DNA of 64,000 nucleotides from Paenibacillus dendrobii (GCF_009807035.1 NZ_WUBI01000006.1:156012-220011), one strand, 5' to 3'. Positions 9,251 through 19,432 are shown, numbered from the stretch's first letter. A program made the numbers and translations. Notes: a model not told the origin generated them from the sequence alone.

Positions 9251-12200
9251 ATGATAAGGAAAAGGACGAAAAGGATATGGTCATCGCTCCTTAGCGGCGC
9301 GGTGATGCTGTCCATGCTGCTCCCGGCCCAGCAGGTGCTGGCTGAGCAAGCGAGTGCGAGTGAGGTAGGCGGAGGTGTTGTCGATGAGAGGCAGATACAG
9401 ATTGGACCGGGTGCAACCTATACGTGGAAGAATATGAGGTTGGATCGTGGGCTGGAAAAGCTTCATATGGTGGAATTCGATCCGAAAAATCCCGCGCTGT
9501 CGCTTGAGCCGGGCATGACGGATGGTAAAGTGTACGGCATGCAGGGCGTCAGCAAGATGGCCAGCGATGCCGATCAAGAAGGAAACCGAGTCATTGCGGG
9601 TGTGAACGGCGATTTCTACGATATGTCTTCCGGCGTGCCGCTGGGCATGTTCATGGGTAGCGGTACGATGCTGACGAGTCCGCCGGATGATTGGTTCGCC
9701 TTCGGTATGAAGGCAGATGGTACGACGGTATACGGGCCCAGCCCGAAGCTGGCGCGGACGCTGACGATTGGCGGCAAGCCAGCGGAACTGAGCTCCATCA
9801 ACCGTTCGCGGGGGACAAGTGATCTGGTGCTGTATACGCCGGATTTCTACGCAACCACGATGACCAATGATCTGGGTGATGAAGTGGTGCTTGATGTGGT
9901 TAAGGGGGAAATGAAGAGCGGGCAGACCCTGCAGCTGAAGGTTGAGCAAATACATAAGGACAAGGGGAATACGCCGATTGTCGCAGGCAAGGTCGTATTA
10001 TCTGCTTCGGGCAAACAGCGTGACATTCTCTCCGGCCTGAAGGCTGGCGATGACGTTGCCTTGAGTTTAAATCTGGAAGGGACTTGGAGCGATGTGACGA
10101 TGGCGATCGGGGGCTCGACGCTGCTCGTCAAAGACGGGGTGGCCCAGCCTAATAGCGATCCTGCGGCGCATCCGCGTACGGCAGTCGGGACGAAAGCCGA
10201 TGGTTCTGTCGTGCTGCTCGAAATCGACGGCCGCCAGCCGGGTTTCAGTGAAGGTGTGACTTTGGCCGAGCTGGGACAGGTCATGAAGGATATGGGAGTC
10301 GTGAATGCGATCAACATGGACGGCGGCGGCTCGTCGACCTTCATTGCCCGGATGCCTGGCGACACGGGAAGGAAGCTGCTGAATTCGCCTTCGGACGGCG
10401 GAGAACGCAAGACGGCAAACGGCCTATTGCTGGTGAATAAGGCGCCGGAGGGAACAGCGGATAAGCTGGTCGTTTCACCGGAGCTGCAGCGCGTGCTCAT
10501 CGGCTCGGCAGTATCTTTCAAAGCTGCCGCAGTCGATGCGAATCTGCATCCGGCGGCCTTTAACGGTACGTTCCAGTGGAGCGTCAATCCCAAGATCGGA
10601 ACCATGGACGATCAAGGAAAGTATACCGCGGGTACCGATGCGGGCACGGCCGGCATAACGGTTACATCAGGAGCATTAAGCGGAAGTGCCAAGGTTGAGA
10701 TCGTGGATACGTTGACTGAGCTTTCATTTGGCGATGAAGTGAAGAGCTTTGCCCCCGGCAAATCGGAACAGCTGAAGATCACGGCGCTTCGCAACGGCCA
10801 GGTCATTCAGGCGGATAACAGCCAGCTCCAGTGGCGGGTGGAAGGACCGATTGGCACAATTGACGGAAACGGCGTTTTCACTGCCACCGGCGAGACGGAG
10901 CAAAGCGGAAAAATTGTCGTCAGCTATAAAGGCATCGAAGCCTCCGTTGACGTGAACATCGGTCAGCCGCCGGTTGTGCTGGAGGACTTCGAAAAGGGGT
11001 TGGATGCGTATCTTCCATCGGCAGGCGCCCAGTTCAATTCGACGAAAGTGGGCATTGAAACCGATGAGGATCTCGTACGCTTTGGCAGCGGATCTTTGAA
11101 GCTGGAGTATGACTTCACCGGCAAACCGGGGACGTCGGGCGCCTATCTGCAGACGAAAAGCGCTGACGACAATATCGAGATTCCGGGCTATCCGGAGAAA
11201 ATCAGCATGTGGGTGTACGGCGATGGCAAGTCCCACTGGCTGCGTGCACAGCTGCGCGACAGCAAAGGGGCGATTCCGCTTGATCTTACCGATCAGACCA
11301 TTGGTGTCGATTGGGTAGGGTGGAAGTATATCGAAGCGGATATCCCGAAGGGGCGAACGCTGCCGCTGACGATGGATATGCCTGTACGTTACATGGAGAC
11401 GTCCGGCGCGAAAAAGGATGCCGGTGTCATCTATGTCGATCAAATTCGCGCGCTGTACGGCCCGAATGAAGACGACATGGAGCCTCCCGTTTTGAAAAAC
11501 AACTCGCCAGCGGAAGGCGATACCGTTCATAAGAATCAGCCGGTCATCACGGTTTACGGCGAGGATGCAGGCTATGATCCGGTGAAGCATCCGGGCACGT
11601 CGCTGATTGATCCGGATTCGATCCGGTTCGATCTGGACGGCGTGCGCGTGCAGCACACGCTCTATCCGCCGGAGGGGAAAATCTACTATACGCCGGTGGC
11701 GCCGCTGGCAGACGGGCTTCATCAGGCAAAAGTGTCGGTGAAGGATCTGTCTGGCAACAAGACGACGAAAGCCTGGACCTTCAATGTCGATACCGGAGCC
11801 TCCAAGTTGACCTATGATACGCCGAAGAGCCTGTATGCAGGCCAGACGTATTCGGTGGATGTGACAGGAGTGAAGTCCGCGGATCTGAAGGATGGGGAGC
11901 TGAGCCTTGCTTTTGATCCGTCGAAAGTGGAGAATATTAGCTTCATTCCGGGCAGCAAATTGAATGCATCCCAGGCGCAGGCTGACATCGACAGCAGCAA
12001 GGGAACGATTACTCTGACGTTTAGCGGTCTCAATAATGCTTCATTAACCGACGAAGACGTCATTGGACAAATTCAATATGATGTGAAAAAGGATGCCTCC
12101 GGAACGAATATCATCCAATTCGTGTCCGGCAGCGTATCGTTTGTCAGCACGGGCAGCGTGCATTACACTTTCTTCGGTCTGCCGATCTCTTCCGAGATCA

Positions 12201-15200
12201 AGAACAGTCTGTCGGTGGCATGGAATGAAGATGGAAACATCCAAGGTTATGAGACCGTATTCCAGGTCAAAGGGGAATCGGGAGCTCCGGCAGAAGGAGC
12301 ACAGATTCTTGTCAACGGAGACGTTATTGGAACAACCGATGCCGAAGGTCAGTTGAAGACCAGCGCTCTTACTTCGGCAGTGAAGACTTATAAGGTGCAG
12401 GCTGCAAAAGGAAACTTCTACAGCGCGGTGGCTGAATTCAAGGTGTCTCCGCTATCCGGATCGGAAACGCCATACAATATCAACGTGAGCATGGGCGAAG
12501 ATCCTGCGGTGTCGAGAGGATTCACCTGGCATACGAACCCGGCCACGGTACCAACCGTCGTCGAACTCGCGAAGCAGGCGGATTTTAGCGGATTTGACCA
12601 AGCCAACGTCCAGAAAACGGAGGGGACAAGCTACCTGTATCAAACCTTGGATCTGGGTGCTGTCCGTGTTCATAAAACTGTTGTTAACGGACTTGTGCCG
12701 GGTACGGCTTACGTCTACCGAGTTGGAGATGGCAATGGGCATTACAGCGAGCAAGGGAGTTTCACAACAGCCGGGGCTGCCGGTGAACCAACTAAGTTCT
12801 TGTATTTTGCGGATTCACAGGCTGGTGATCTCGCAGGGTACAAGCTGTGGGGCAACACGGTAAAAAAAGCGTTGGAGAATACGCCTGATGCCGAATTCAT
12901 GGTGCATATCGGCGATATGGTCGATAAAGGCTTTAACGAGCAGGAATGGAAATGGTGGTTCAGCGAGGCCCAGGAAGCACTGCTGCATACGACGCTGATT
13001 GGTGCCATCGGCAACCATGAGGTTATGGGCACGAAGGAAAACAATGATTTCCTGGCCCATTTCAATCAGCCGGGGAACGGGCTGGATAGCCTGAAGGGAA
13101 GTAACTTCTCCTTTGATTACAAGGATATTCATTTCATGGTTCTAAACAGCGAATACCAGTATGAAGAACAGCAGCAGTGGCTGGAGAAGGACTTGTCGGA
13201 AACGACGAAAAAGTGGAAAATTGCAATCTTCCACCGTGGTCCGTACGGCAGTATCTATGATACGGCGGACATCAGACGACTGTGGGCACCTGTCCTGGAA
13301 AAGCATCAGGTCGATCTGGTTTTGAACGGACATGATCATATCTATCTTCGGACGTACCCGATGATGAATAACCAAATCGTCGAAGACGGCAAGGGGACGA
13401 CTTATGTCGTCGCAGGGTCCACCGGACCGAAGTTCTACTCGCTGACCCAGCGCGACTGGCAGCGGGTGACGGACGATGAAGCTACTCAAATGTATGCTTC
13501 GGTTGAGGTGGATGGAGATCAGCTGAAGTTTGTAACCAAGACGGTAGGCGGCCGTGTCGTCGACGAGTTTACGTTGTCCAAGCAGACAGTGGCTCCCGAA
13601 CGTGTCGATATTGAGGAGCAGAATCTGCAGCTGGCCGTAGGCGAGGCGAAGCAGCTTACCGCGCATGTGAAACCGGAGGAGACCGCGGATAAGAGCGTAA
13701 CGTGGTCCGTGTACAGCTCCGAGCCTGCAGACCAAGAGGTTGTGACCGTATCGCCGGAAGGCCGGGTCACAGCCCGCGGAATGGGAACAGCCGTCGTGAG
13801 AGCGACAAGCACGGTAAATCCTGAAGTGCATGGTGAGACGACGATTACGGTGAACCGGATTCCGGATGGATCAATGGATTCCTTATCCTTCAAGGGCAAG
13901 GCTACCCTGAAGGCGGGTGAGACGGACCAGACCGTAACGGAAGCTGTGTATCAGGACGGAACGCATATTCAGCTTTTGGATGGCGTGGTATACGACAGCA
14001 ACCAGCGCGATATCGCATCCGTGGATGAGCAGGGAATGGTTACTGCATTGTCGGAGGGAACAACAGTCATTTCGGCGACTTATGACTCCTTCCATGCAGA
14101 ATATGTACTAAACGTTCAAGCTGCCGGGAATCCGGGGGGCGGCGAAGGCAATGGAGGAGATCCGGGCAATAATAACGGCGGAGGGACGGCAGGTTCGGTC
14201 ACTCCGCCAGTAGGACCTCCTATACAGCCGGAGAATACGGGGAGATGGAATGTGTCCGCAAGTGCGCTTTCTGCACTTTTGGCTAAAGGACAGCCTGCCT
14301 TCAGTACGGACAAGCCGTTTGAAGAGCTGATTCTGCCTGGCAATGCAGCCTCGCTGCTGAAGGAGACACCGATCACGGTGAACGCCGGCAATGTTGGATT
14401 GACCATCCCTGCTGAGGTTCTTCGCTCTTTAAGCGAGCTGGTGCCTGCCGAACAGCTGGAAGGAAGCACGATGAAGTTGAGCGCAGTCCGTTTGAACGGA
14501 AGCGAAAGTGAACAGTGGGTGGCAACGAAGGGGCATGAATCAGGCGCTTCCCTTCGCTTGGGAAGCGACCTGCTGAAATTCGCTTTGACCATTACCACGA
14601 AGGACGGCAAGGTTTATCAGATATCCGAACTGAACAAGCCGATTACGCTGCTGCTTCCGGTAGCTTCCGATGTGAACCGCAAGCTGACCGGAATCTATAC
14701 ACTGGATAGCTCGGGTGCGCTCAAGTATATCGGAGGGGCAGCCGCCAATGACCAACTGAGAACCGAGATGTACAGTCTTCAGTCAGAATATGCCGTATTA
14801 GAATACAGCAAAATCTTTACGGATACGGCTGCGCACTGGGCCGCGAAGGTGATTCAGGAGCTGGCCGCGAAGCATCTGGTCGAAGGTATCGACAGCAGCC
14901 GGTTTGCGCCGGATCAACCGGTCACCCGCGCGGAAATGGCTGCATTGCTGGTGCGCTTGCTGGATCTGAAAGGAGACGGCGTGACGTCATTCCAGGATGT
15001 ATCTGCGGATAAGTGGTACGCCGAAGCCATCTCTGCTGCCGTTAAGGCTGGCATCGTTCAAGGCGTCGACGCAACGAGTTTTGCACCGGATGCGTTGATT
15101 AAGCGTCAGGAAGCGGCCGCGATGATCATTCGAGCCTACAAGGTTGCGGGAGGTCAGATCGGCAGCAATGGCACGGCCGCATTTAACGATATAACCGATT

Positions 15201-15349
15201 CGCCGGCATGGGCGCGGGAAGCGGTGCAGTCTGCACATGCAGCCGGTTTGATGCAAGGTCAATCGCAGCAGCGGTTCAATCCGCAAGGGGCTGCAACCCG
15301 CGCGGAAAGCGCACAGATCATCTATAATATCATGAGCAAGCTGAAATAA
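9251..15349 (+). CDS. Giant SLH surface protein: NAGPA domain plus metallophosphatase
   Basis: A 2032-residue secreted protein. Order: signal peptide (1-32, ending QQVLA); phosphodiester-glycosidase (NAGPA) domain to about 397, with VNGDFYDM near 116 and INMDGGGSS near 354; bacterial Ig-like repeats 400-570; jelly-roll or CBM-like region 573-737; Ig-like 746-850; cohesin-like 853-974; purple-acid-phosphatase-type FN3 near 1077-1160; calcineurin-like metallophosphatase 1181-1447 (HIGDMVDKG, GNHE, NGHDHIYLR); Big repeats 1450-1624; Gly/Asn linker; three SLH repeats 1855-2032 (FTDTAAHWA, FQDVSADKWYA, FNDITDSPAWA) that would bind secondary wall polymer. It probably removes sugar-1-phosphate or phosphodiester groups from polymers and releases phosphate at the surface; substrates are inferred. 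Start ATG has aggaggtaagt upstream. Transcribed alone. Confidence 0.9.
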   Translation: MIRKRTKRIWSSLLSGAVMLSMLLPAQQVLAEQASASEVGGGVVDERQIQIGPGATYTWKNMRLDRGLEKLHMVEFDPKNPALSLEPGMTDGKVYGMQGVSKMASDADQEGNRVIAGVNGDFYDMSSGVPLGMFMGSGTMLTSPPDDWFAFGMKADGTTVYGPSPKLARTLTIGGKPAELSSINRSRGTSDLVLYTPDFYATTMTNDLGDEVVLDVVKGEMKSGQTLQLKVEQIHKDKGNTPIVAGKVVLSASGKQRDILSGLKAGDDVALSLNLEGTWSDVTMAIGGSTLLVKDGVAQPNSDPAAHPRTAVGTKADGSVVLLEIDGRQPGFSEGVTLAELGQVMKDMGVVNAINMDGGGSSTFIARMPGDTGRKLLNSPSDGGERKTANGLLLVNKAPEGTADKLVVSPELQRVLIGSAVSFKAAAVDANLHPAAFNGTFQWSVNPKIGTMDDQGKYTAGTDAGTAGITVTSGALSGSAKVEIVDTLTELSFGDEVKSFAPGKSEQLKITALRNGQVIQADNSQLQWRVEGPIGTIDGNGVFTATGETEQSGKIVVSYKGIEASVDVNIGQPPVVLEDFEKGLDAYLPSAGAQFNSTKVGIETDEDLVRFGSGSLKLEYDFTGKPGTSGAYLQTKSADDNIEIPGYPEKISMWVYGDGKSHWLRAQLRDSKGAIPLDLTDQTIGVDWVGWKYIEADIPKGRTLPLTMDMPVRYMETSGAKKDAGVIYVDQIRALYGPNEDDMEPPVLKNNSPAEGDTVHKNQPVITVYGEDAGYDPVKHPGTSLIDPDSIRFDLDGVRVQHTLYPPEGKIYYTPVAPLADGLHQAKVSVKDLSGNKTTKAWTFNVDTGASKLTYDTPKSLYAGQTYSVDVTGVKSADLKDGELSLAFDPSKVENISFIPGSKLNASQAQADIDSSKGTITLTFSGLNNASLTDEDVIGQIQYDVKKDASGTNIIQFVSGSVSFVSTGSVHYTFFGLPISSEIKNSLSVAWNEDGNIQGYETVFQVKGESGAPAEGAQILVNGDVIGTTDAEGQLKTSALTSAVKTYKVQAAKGNFYSAVAEFKVSPLSGSETPYNINVSMGEDPAVSRGFTWHTNPATVPTVVELAKQADFSGFDQANVQKTEGTSYLYQTLDLGAVRVHKTVVNGLVPGTAYVYRVGDGNGHYSEQGSFTTAGAAGEPTKFLYFADSQAGDLAGYKLWGNTVKKALENTPDAEFMVHIGDMVDKGFNEQEWKWWFSEAQEALLHTTLIGAIGNHEVMGTKENNDFLAHFNQPGNGLDSLKGSNFSFDYKDIHFMVLNSEYQYEEQQQWLEKDLSETTKKWKIAIFHRGPYGSIYDTADIRRLWAPVLEKHQVDLVLNGHDHIYLRTYPMMNNQIVEDGKGTTYVVAGSTGPKFYSLTQRDWQRVTDDEATQMYASVEVDGDQLKFVTKTVGGRVVDEFTLSKQTVAPERVDIEEQNLQLAVGEAKQLTAHVKPEETADKSVTWSVYSSEPADQEVVTVSPEGRVTARGMGTAVVRATSTVNPEVHGETTITVNRIPDGSMDSLSFKGKATLKAGETDQTVTEAVYQDGTHIQLLDGVVYDSNQRDIASVDEQGMVTALSEGTTVISATYDSFHAEYVLNVQAAGNPGGGEGNGGDPGNNNGGGTAGSVTPPVGPPIQPENTGRWNVSASALSALLAKGQPAFSTDKPFEELILPGNAASLLKETPITVNAGNVGLTIPAEVLRSLSELVPAEQLEGSTMKLSAVRLNGSESEQWVATKGHESGASLRLGSDLLKFALTITTKDGKVYQISELNKPITLLLPVASDVNRKLTGIYTLDSSGALKYIGGAAANDQLRTEMYSLQSEYAVLEYSKIFTDTAAHWAAKVIQELAAKHLVEGIDSSRFAPDQPVTRAEMAALLVRLLDLKGDGVTSFQDVSADKWYAEAISAAVKAGIVQGVDATSFAPDALIKRQEAAAMIIRAYKVAGGQIGSNGTAAFNDITDSPAWAREAVQSAHAAGLMQGQSQQRFNPQGAATRAESAQIIYNIMSKLK

Positions 15350-15367
15350 GCAGCATGACCAATGCAA

Positions 15368-15404
15368 GGCAGGGCCAGCGAAATGCAGGCCCTGCCGTTT
15401 TTTT
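15368..15404 (+). terminator. Rho-independent terminator after the giant SLH gene
   Basis: A perfect 9-bp GC-rich stem (ggcagggcc / ggccctgcc) with an 11-base loop, followed by gttttttt. Confidence 0.9.
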
Positions 15405-15485
15405 ATTCAATTGACGAGCGGTGGAGATGCTTTAAAGCCGACAACCTTGATTTCAGATGCAGTGTGAAAAACTTTCTAAAGAAAT

Positions 15486-15514
15486 CAAGCGAATGAGGCT
15501 TGTTGTCTTTTTTT
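15486..15514 (+). terminator. Second, weaker stem-loop with T-tract
   Basis: Stem caagc/gcttg followed by ttgtcttttttt. It lies in the 324-base gap between the SLH gene and the IDEAL-like gene. Nothing else recognisable was seen in this gap. Confidence 0.4.
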
Positions 15515-15673
15515 GGGTAATAATATATAGAAGGCAGCTTGAACTATCCGCATAAGAGGAATTGACATTCATAACTGTGTTTAGTATGATTACAGTACTT
15601 CTTTTGTTACTTTTCTAATTACAGTTAATGGCGTGTGAGTTGATATACATTTGAAGATAGGGGTGGAATGATG

Positions 15674-16048
15674 ATGACATTCGAAATAAGCGATTGGGTC
15701 CAAGGAAAGACAGTAGATGGTGAGTTCGTTCACGGATACATTGAAACGGTCGGACCCCAGCAAGAAATCGTTCGGGTACGTGTCGTTCAGTCGGATAATC
15801 CGAAGGCAATAGGCAGAACCATTGCTCTGCGTGGCCCTTGGTTGAAGCAGCTCCCGGTTAACCCCCTTGGAGATCAGAAGAACCTTGAAAGTCTGATTGA
15901 CCTTGCCCTGTCCACCTCGGATGAGACATGGTTTCAAGAGCTGACAGACCAATTGAACGCGCTGAATACTAAAAAGCACAAGGGTGCTCGGGACCTTCGG
16001 ATCAAAGGCTCGGTGGTTAACCGCTTGGGCTTATACGAGAACAAATAA
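15674..16048 (+). CDS. IDEAL-domain-like small protein
   Basis: A 124-residue cytoplasmic protein. The N-terminal half is a small beta-rich domain (FEISDWVQGKTVDGEFVHGY). The segment LESLIDLALSTSDETWFQEL near residues 75-94 resembles the IDEAL domain, a short helical motif of Firmicutes. Of three successive ATGs (15668, 15671, 15674) the third is best spaced from ggggtgg. The function is not known; the neighbouring helicase gene is separated by a terminator. The family call is moderate. Confidence 0.65.
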   Translation: MTFEISDWVQGKTVDGEFVHGYIETVGPQQEIVRVRVVQSDNPKAIGRTIALRGPWLKQLPVNPLGDQKNLESLIDLALSTSDETWFQELTDQLNALNTKKHKGARDLRIKGSVVNRLGLYENK

Positions 16049-16071
16049 CTTATTCGAGCACTAATAAATAG

Positions 16072-16110
16072 AAGCGAAGCCACGGATGATTCCGTTGCTT
16101 CGCTTTTTTT
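16072..16110 (+). terminator. Rho-independent terminator
   Basis: Stem aagcgaagc-cacgga pairing with tccgtt-gcttcgctt, then a T-run. It ends the IDEAL-like gene. Confidence 0.88.
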
Positions 16111-16284
16111 CAACCTTAAAATAAGCCCATGAAGGAGACGGGGAAATATTCCGCTTCTTTTTTGATGCCTATCTGTGGTATCGTTATGTGTTATGACGTA
16201 AAAGAACGGCTTGTGGAGACTCTATGATGAGATGCCCAAAGTTACGTGTATACGAATACATGTGTTCAAAATGAAGGAGATAAC

Positions 16285-17700
16285 ATGACATTTAATGATT
16301 TGAATATCGCCCCTGCGATTTTAAAAGCGTTAGCCAAAGAAAACTATACGAAACCTACACCCATACAGGAACAGTCGATCCCGGCGGTGCTGGCAGGCAG
16401 AGACTTGCTTGGCTGCGCCCAAACGGGCACGGGGAAGACGGCTGCATTTGCCGTTCCCACCATTCAGCTGTTAAGCCAGCAGCCTCATCAACCGGGTACG
16501 GTGCGCCGCATCCGTTCATTGATTTTGACGCCGACCAGGGAACTCGCGCTCCAGATCGATGAAAATATGAAGGCGTACAGCCGCTTTACGGATATTCGCT
16601 GTTCGGCGATTGTAGGCGGAGTTTCGCAAAAGGTACAGGAGCGGGCGCTCCAGCAAGGCGCAGACGTGATCATTGCAACGCCGGGCCGACTCATCGACCT
16701 CATCAATCAAAAGCGCATCGATCTGCAGCATGTTCAAATCCTGGTGCTGGATGAAGCCGACCGGATGCTGGATATGGGCTTCATTCATGACGTGAAGAGA
16801 ATCATCGCCAAGATGCCGGTGAAAAAACAAACGTTGTTCTTCTCGGCGACCATGCCTCCGGAAATATCCAAATTGGTGAAAACCCTTCTGGTCGATCCCG
16901 TCAAAGTGGAAATTACCCCGGTGTCTTCCACGGCCGAACGGATTAAGCAGTCCATTTATTTGCTGGCGTCCGGAAACAAGCAGAAGCAGTTGAATGAATT
17001 GATGAAGGATTCGACGATCGTTTCGGCACTGGTATTTACGCGGACGAAGCGCGGCGCTGATCGGGTTGTCAGAGATTTGAAAAAGGTGAACGTTTCGGCT
17101 CAGGCCATTCATGGCAATAAATCGCAGACAGACCGGCAGATTGCTCTGAAAAACTTCAAAAGCGGGGTCACGCGCGTACTGGTCGCGACGGATATCGCCG
17201 CCAGAGGCATTGATATCGATGAGCTGTCCCATGTCATCAACTTCAACCTGCCGAACATTCCGGAAACTTACGTGCACCGGATCGGCCGTACCGGAAGAGC
17301 GGGATTGAGCGGAACGGCGATCTCCTTCTGCGAAGTCGATGAACTCCCATTCCTGAAGGACATCGAGAAGCTGATCGGCAAGAAAATTCCGGAGGTCACT
17401 GGACATGACTTCCCAATGCCGAAGTCCTCGAAATCCGTAAAACCGCAGCAGCCGCCAAAACCAGCCGCAGCCAGAACCGGCAAGCCAAAACCAAGCGCTG
17501 CCCGCAAGCCGAAGGATCAGGAGCCTCGTCATGCGAAGGAAACCTCCTCCCGCAATTCCAAGGGGAACTCAGCGCGTAATTCGCAAGAGAATCCGTATCG
17601 CAAATCGCGGGGGAGCAGCAAGCCCCAAGCAAATCCGAGCGGCAAACCGAGATCCGAACGGTTCCAAAAGAAAAGCCAAACGGGCAGCTCCCGTTCGTAG
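16285..17700 (+). CDS. DEAD-box RNA helicase, RhlE/CshA-like
   Basis: A 471-residue ATP-dependent RNA helicase. Motifs appear in order: Q motif (MTFNDLNIAPAI...PTPIQ), Walker A AQTGTGKT near residue 46, PTRELALQ, TPGRL, DEAD near 157, SAT near 189, ARGIDI and HRIGRTGRAG near 331. From about residue 373 the tail is low-complexity, rich in Lys, Arg, Pro and Ser, as in RhlE-type helicases where it helps bind RNA. The start is the ATG at 16285, with aaggagataac upstream, rather than an ATG 39 bases earlier that lacks a ribosome site. Likely roles are ribosome assembly, RNA decay and cold growth (family knowledge). Confidence 0.95.
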   Translation: MTFNDLNIAPAILKALAKENYTKPTPIQEQSIPAVLAGRDLLGCAQTGTGKTAAFAVPTIQLLSQQPHQPGTVRRIRSLILTPTRELALQIDENMKAYSRFTDIRCSAIVGGVSQKVQERALQQGADVIIATPGRLIDLINQKRIDLQHVQILVLDEADRMLDMGFIHDVKRIIAKMPVKKQTLFFSATMPPEISKLVKTLLVDPVKVEITPVSSTAERIKQSIYLLASGNKQKQLNELMKDSTIVSALVFTRTKRGADRVVRDLKKVNVSAQAIHGNKSQTDRQIALKNFKSGVTRVLVATDIAARGIDIDELSHVINFNLPNIPETYVHRIGRTGRAGLSGTAISFCEVDELPFLKDIEKLIGKKIPEVTGHDFPMPKSSKSVKPQQPPKPAAARTGKPKPSAARKPKDQEPRHAKETSSRNSKGNSARNSQENPYRKSRGSSKPQANPSGKPRSERFQKKSQTGSSRS

Positions 17701-17752
17701 AATCGGTTGATATCTTTTGATTCGGAGTTTGAAAGTGGATTCTGTACAACGA

Positions 17753-17788
17753 AACAGCCTGTCTGCATCAGCAGACAGGCTGTTTTTT
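17753..17788 (+). terminator. Rho-independent terminator after the helicase
   Basis: A perfect 14-bp stem (aacagcctgtctgc / gcagacaggctgtt) with a 4-base loop and a T-run. It sits between convergent genes and overlaps the last bases of the methyltransferase. Confidence 0.93.
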
Positions 17789-18536
17789 ATTTCTCGGCAA
17801 TGATCATGAACCGCGCGGAGTTGGACCTGATACCTTGATCTGTTTGGTTTTCTTCAATAAACCGGTGCAGGATTTGAAAATCCGTATCGCTCTGGCCGAA
17901 GTCCGGTACAATGGGGGTGAATTTCAACAGAAAGATGAGATCTTCAATCGATGAATAGTATTCAGTGGCGTCGTATTTAAAGGTCTGGACTCGGGAAAAT
18001 CCGGCATTCTGTAATTCTGCAGCATAGCGATCTTGGAGAATGCCCTGTTTGATGTTCCATGCCTGTCCTCTTCCAAAAGCCTGTTTTAAATTGATTTTAT
18101 CGCCTTCGCTGACCTGCTGGGTAAGGAAAACGCCATCTTGGGTTAGTACGCGTGCCGCTTCCTTGGCATTGAATTCCGAATGTCTGCAGGTCACCAGATT
18201 AAAAAACGCCTCCGGGAAATGCAGCTGCTCCGCATTCATGTGCAAAAATCGCACATTCGGCTTACCGGACCTGCCGAGATTGTAGGCCGCTGTTTCCAAC
18301 ATGCCTTCAGACTGGTCGATGCCGATCAGGAGCAAGGCTGAATCCGCGATGGCTAACAAGGCTTCGCCGCCGCCGGTACCGATATCGAGCAGAACATGCC
18401 CAGGTCTGCAAAGCGAGGTCACTCTATCGTGAAAATTCCATGCTTCCCCTTCAACAATAACGTTTAATCGGCTGAAATCCCAACCGTTTAATCGTCCTAC
18501 TTCATTGTAAAAATGCTTGTATTCATTTGGGTTCAA
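17787..18536 (-). CDS. Class I SAM-dependent methyltransferase
   Basis: A 249-residue Rossmann-fold methyltransferase. SAM motif I is LLDIGTGGGE near residues 48-57. An acidic residue ends the next strand (LIGIDQSEGML), and a MNAEQLHFPEAFFNLV segment resembles motifs II-III. The start is a TTG at 18536 preceded by aaggtgg at the proper distance. The family includes methyltransferases of small molecules and tRNA; the substrate cannot be told. It stands alone on the minus strand. The 302 bases upstream (18537-18838) hold the divergent promoters and no other feature I recognise. Confidence 0.85.
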   Translation of the reverse strand: MNPNEYKHFYNEVGRLNGWDFSRLNVIVEGEAWNFHDRVTSLCRPGHVLLDIGTGGGEALLAIADSALLLIGIDQSEGMLETAAYNLGRSGKPNVRFLHMNAEQLHFPEAFFNLVTCRHSEFNAKEAARVLTQDGVFLTQQVSEGDKINLKQAFGRGQAWNIKQGILQDRYAAELQNAGFSRVQTFKYDATEYYSSIEDLIFLLKFTPIVPDFGQSDTDFQILHRFIEENQTDQGIRSNSARFMIIAEK

Positions 18537-18838
18537 CGTGTAGCTCCACCTTTCAAATCAGGAATCCGTTCATTCGAAAAAAGATGATTTCTGCGATCAG
18601 AGGGCAGACGAGTCCCTCGATAGCTGGCACGCGTTTTGATCCAGCCCGATCTTTATGTACTTCGAACGATACGGAAAAGCATCCCATTCACCTCACTTGA
18701 AAGAATATATCTATCATATTTCAAGAAATGCTGTCTAATCAATGACTAAAAATGTAATATTATGGATTGTGATGATTTCCTGTTTTTGCTATCCTTTTAA
18801 TAACAGATTAAAAGAATCGATGAATTGAGGTAGAGACG

Positions 18839-19432
18839 ATGAATCGTAAGATGATATTAACGACGGCCGCATCCCTGGTCATTGGCGTTGTCGCCGGAAC
18901 GGGCATTATGATGAACGACCAAGCCTACAGCTCAGTAAAACAGGCCGTGGGCGGCGGAACAAGCAACTCCGTTGGTCAGATCGACATCAGTGGAATGGAC
19001 ATAGAGACAGCCCTTCAGGCCGTACAAGGAGAACGCACGAAACTTCTGGATCAGCAGTTGAGCCAGCAAATCGCCGACGTGCAACAGAGAAACGAACAGC
19101 TTGCCGGCATGAACAACCTTCTGAATGATATTAACAACGCGAAATCCCAGCAATCTTCTGACGGGCAATACACCCTTCCGGATAACGTGGCTAGTCAGCT
19201 AAAGGATCAGGGGTTGGGCGATGGCTCGAAGACAAGCTACACGAAGGATGAGCTCGACAAGGCTGCCCAGGATGTGAAGGGGAAAATTGATTCCATGAGC
19301 AACTCCCAGCAAATGGACATGCTCCGGTTGCAGTCGTTAAGCAACAAGAGGAACGAAGCTTTTGACGTCATGACGAATTTTGTGAAAAAAATGCAAGATT
19401 CCAGAAGCAGTATCATCGGAAATATGAGATAA
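18839..19432 (+). CDS. Small exported coiled-coil protein, unknown function
   Basis: A 197-residue protein not recognised as a named family. The N-terminus (MNRKMILTTAASLVIGVVAG) is a signal peptide or membrane anchor without a lipobox. The rest is polar, Gln/Asn/Ser-rich and largely helical, with heptad-like runs such as LLDQQLSQQIADVQQRNEQL near residues 60-79 that suggest a coiled coil. The ATG has gaggtagagac upstream. A terminator separates it from the downstream cNMP/PrsW fusion, so the two need not be co-functional. Confidence 0.75.
   Translation: MNRKMILTTAASLVIGVVAGTGIMMNDQAYSSVKQAVGGGTSNSVGQIDISGMDIETALQAVQGERTKLLDQQLSQQIADVQQRNEQLAGMNNLLNDINNAKSQQSSDGQYTLPDNVASQLKDQGLGDGSKTSYTKDELDKAAQDVKGKIDSMSNSQQMDMLRLQSLSNKRNEAFDVMTNFVKKMQDSRSSIIGNMR

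Noticed and set aside
10724..11722. Minus-strand 332-codon frame
   Set aside because: Antisense to the giant SLH protein in GC-balanced DNA; composition and lack of a start site indicate a shadow.
16516..17532. Minus-strand 338-codon frame
   Set aside because: Entirely antisense to the DEAD-box helicase; its sequence is a mirror of the conserved helicase motifs and has no domain of its own.
18537..18600. Possible T-box leader before the methyltransferase (aggtggagctacacg)
   Set aside because: Only the purine-rich part matches; no specifier stem or terminator-antiterminator pair is seen, and the sequence is explained as the ribosome site for a TTG start.
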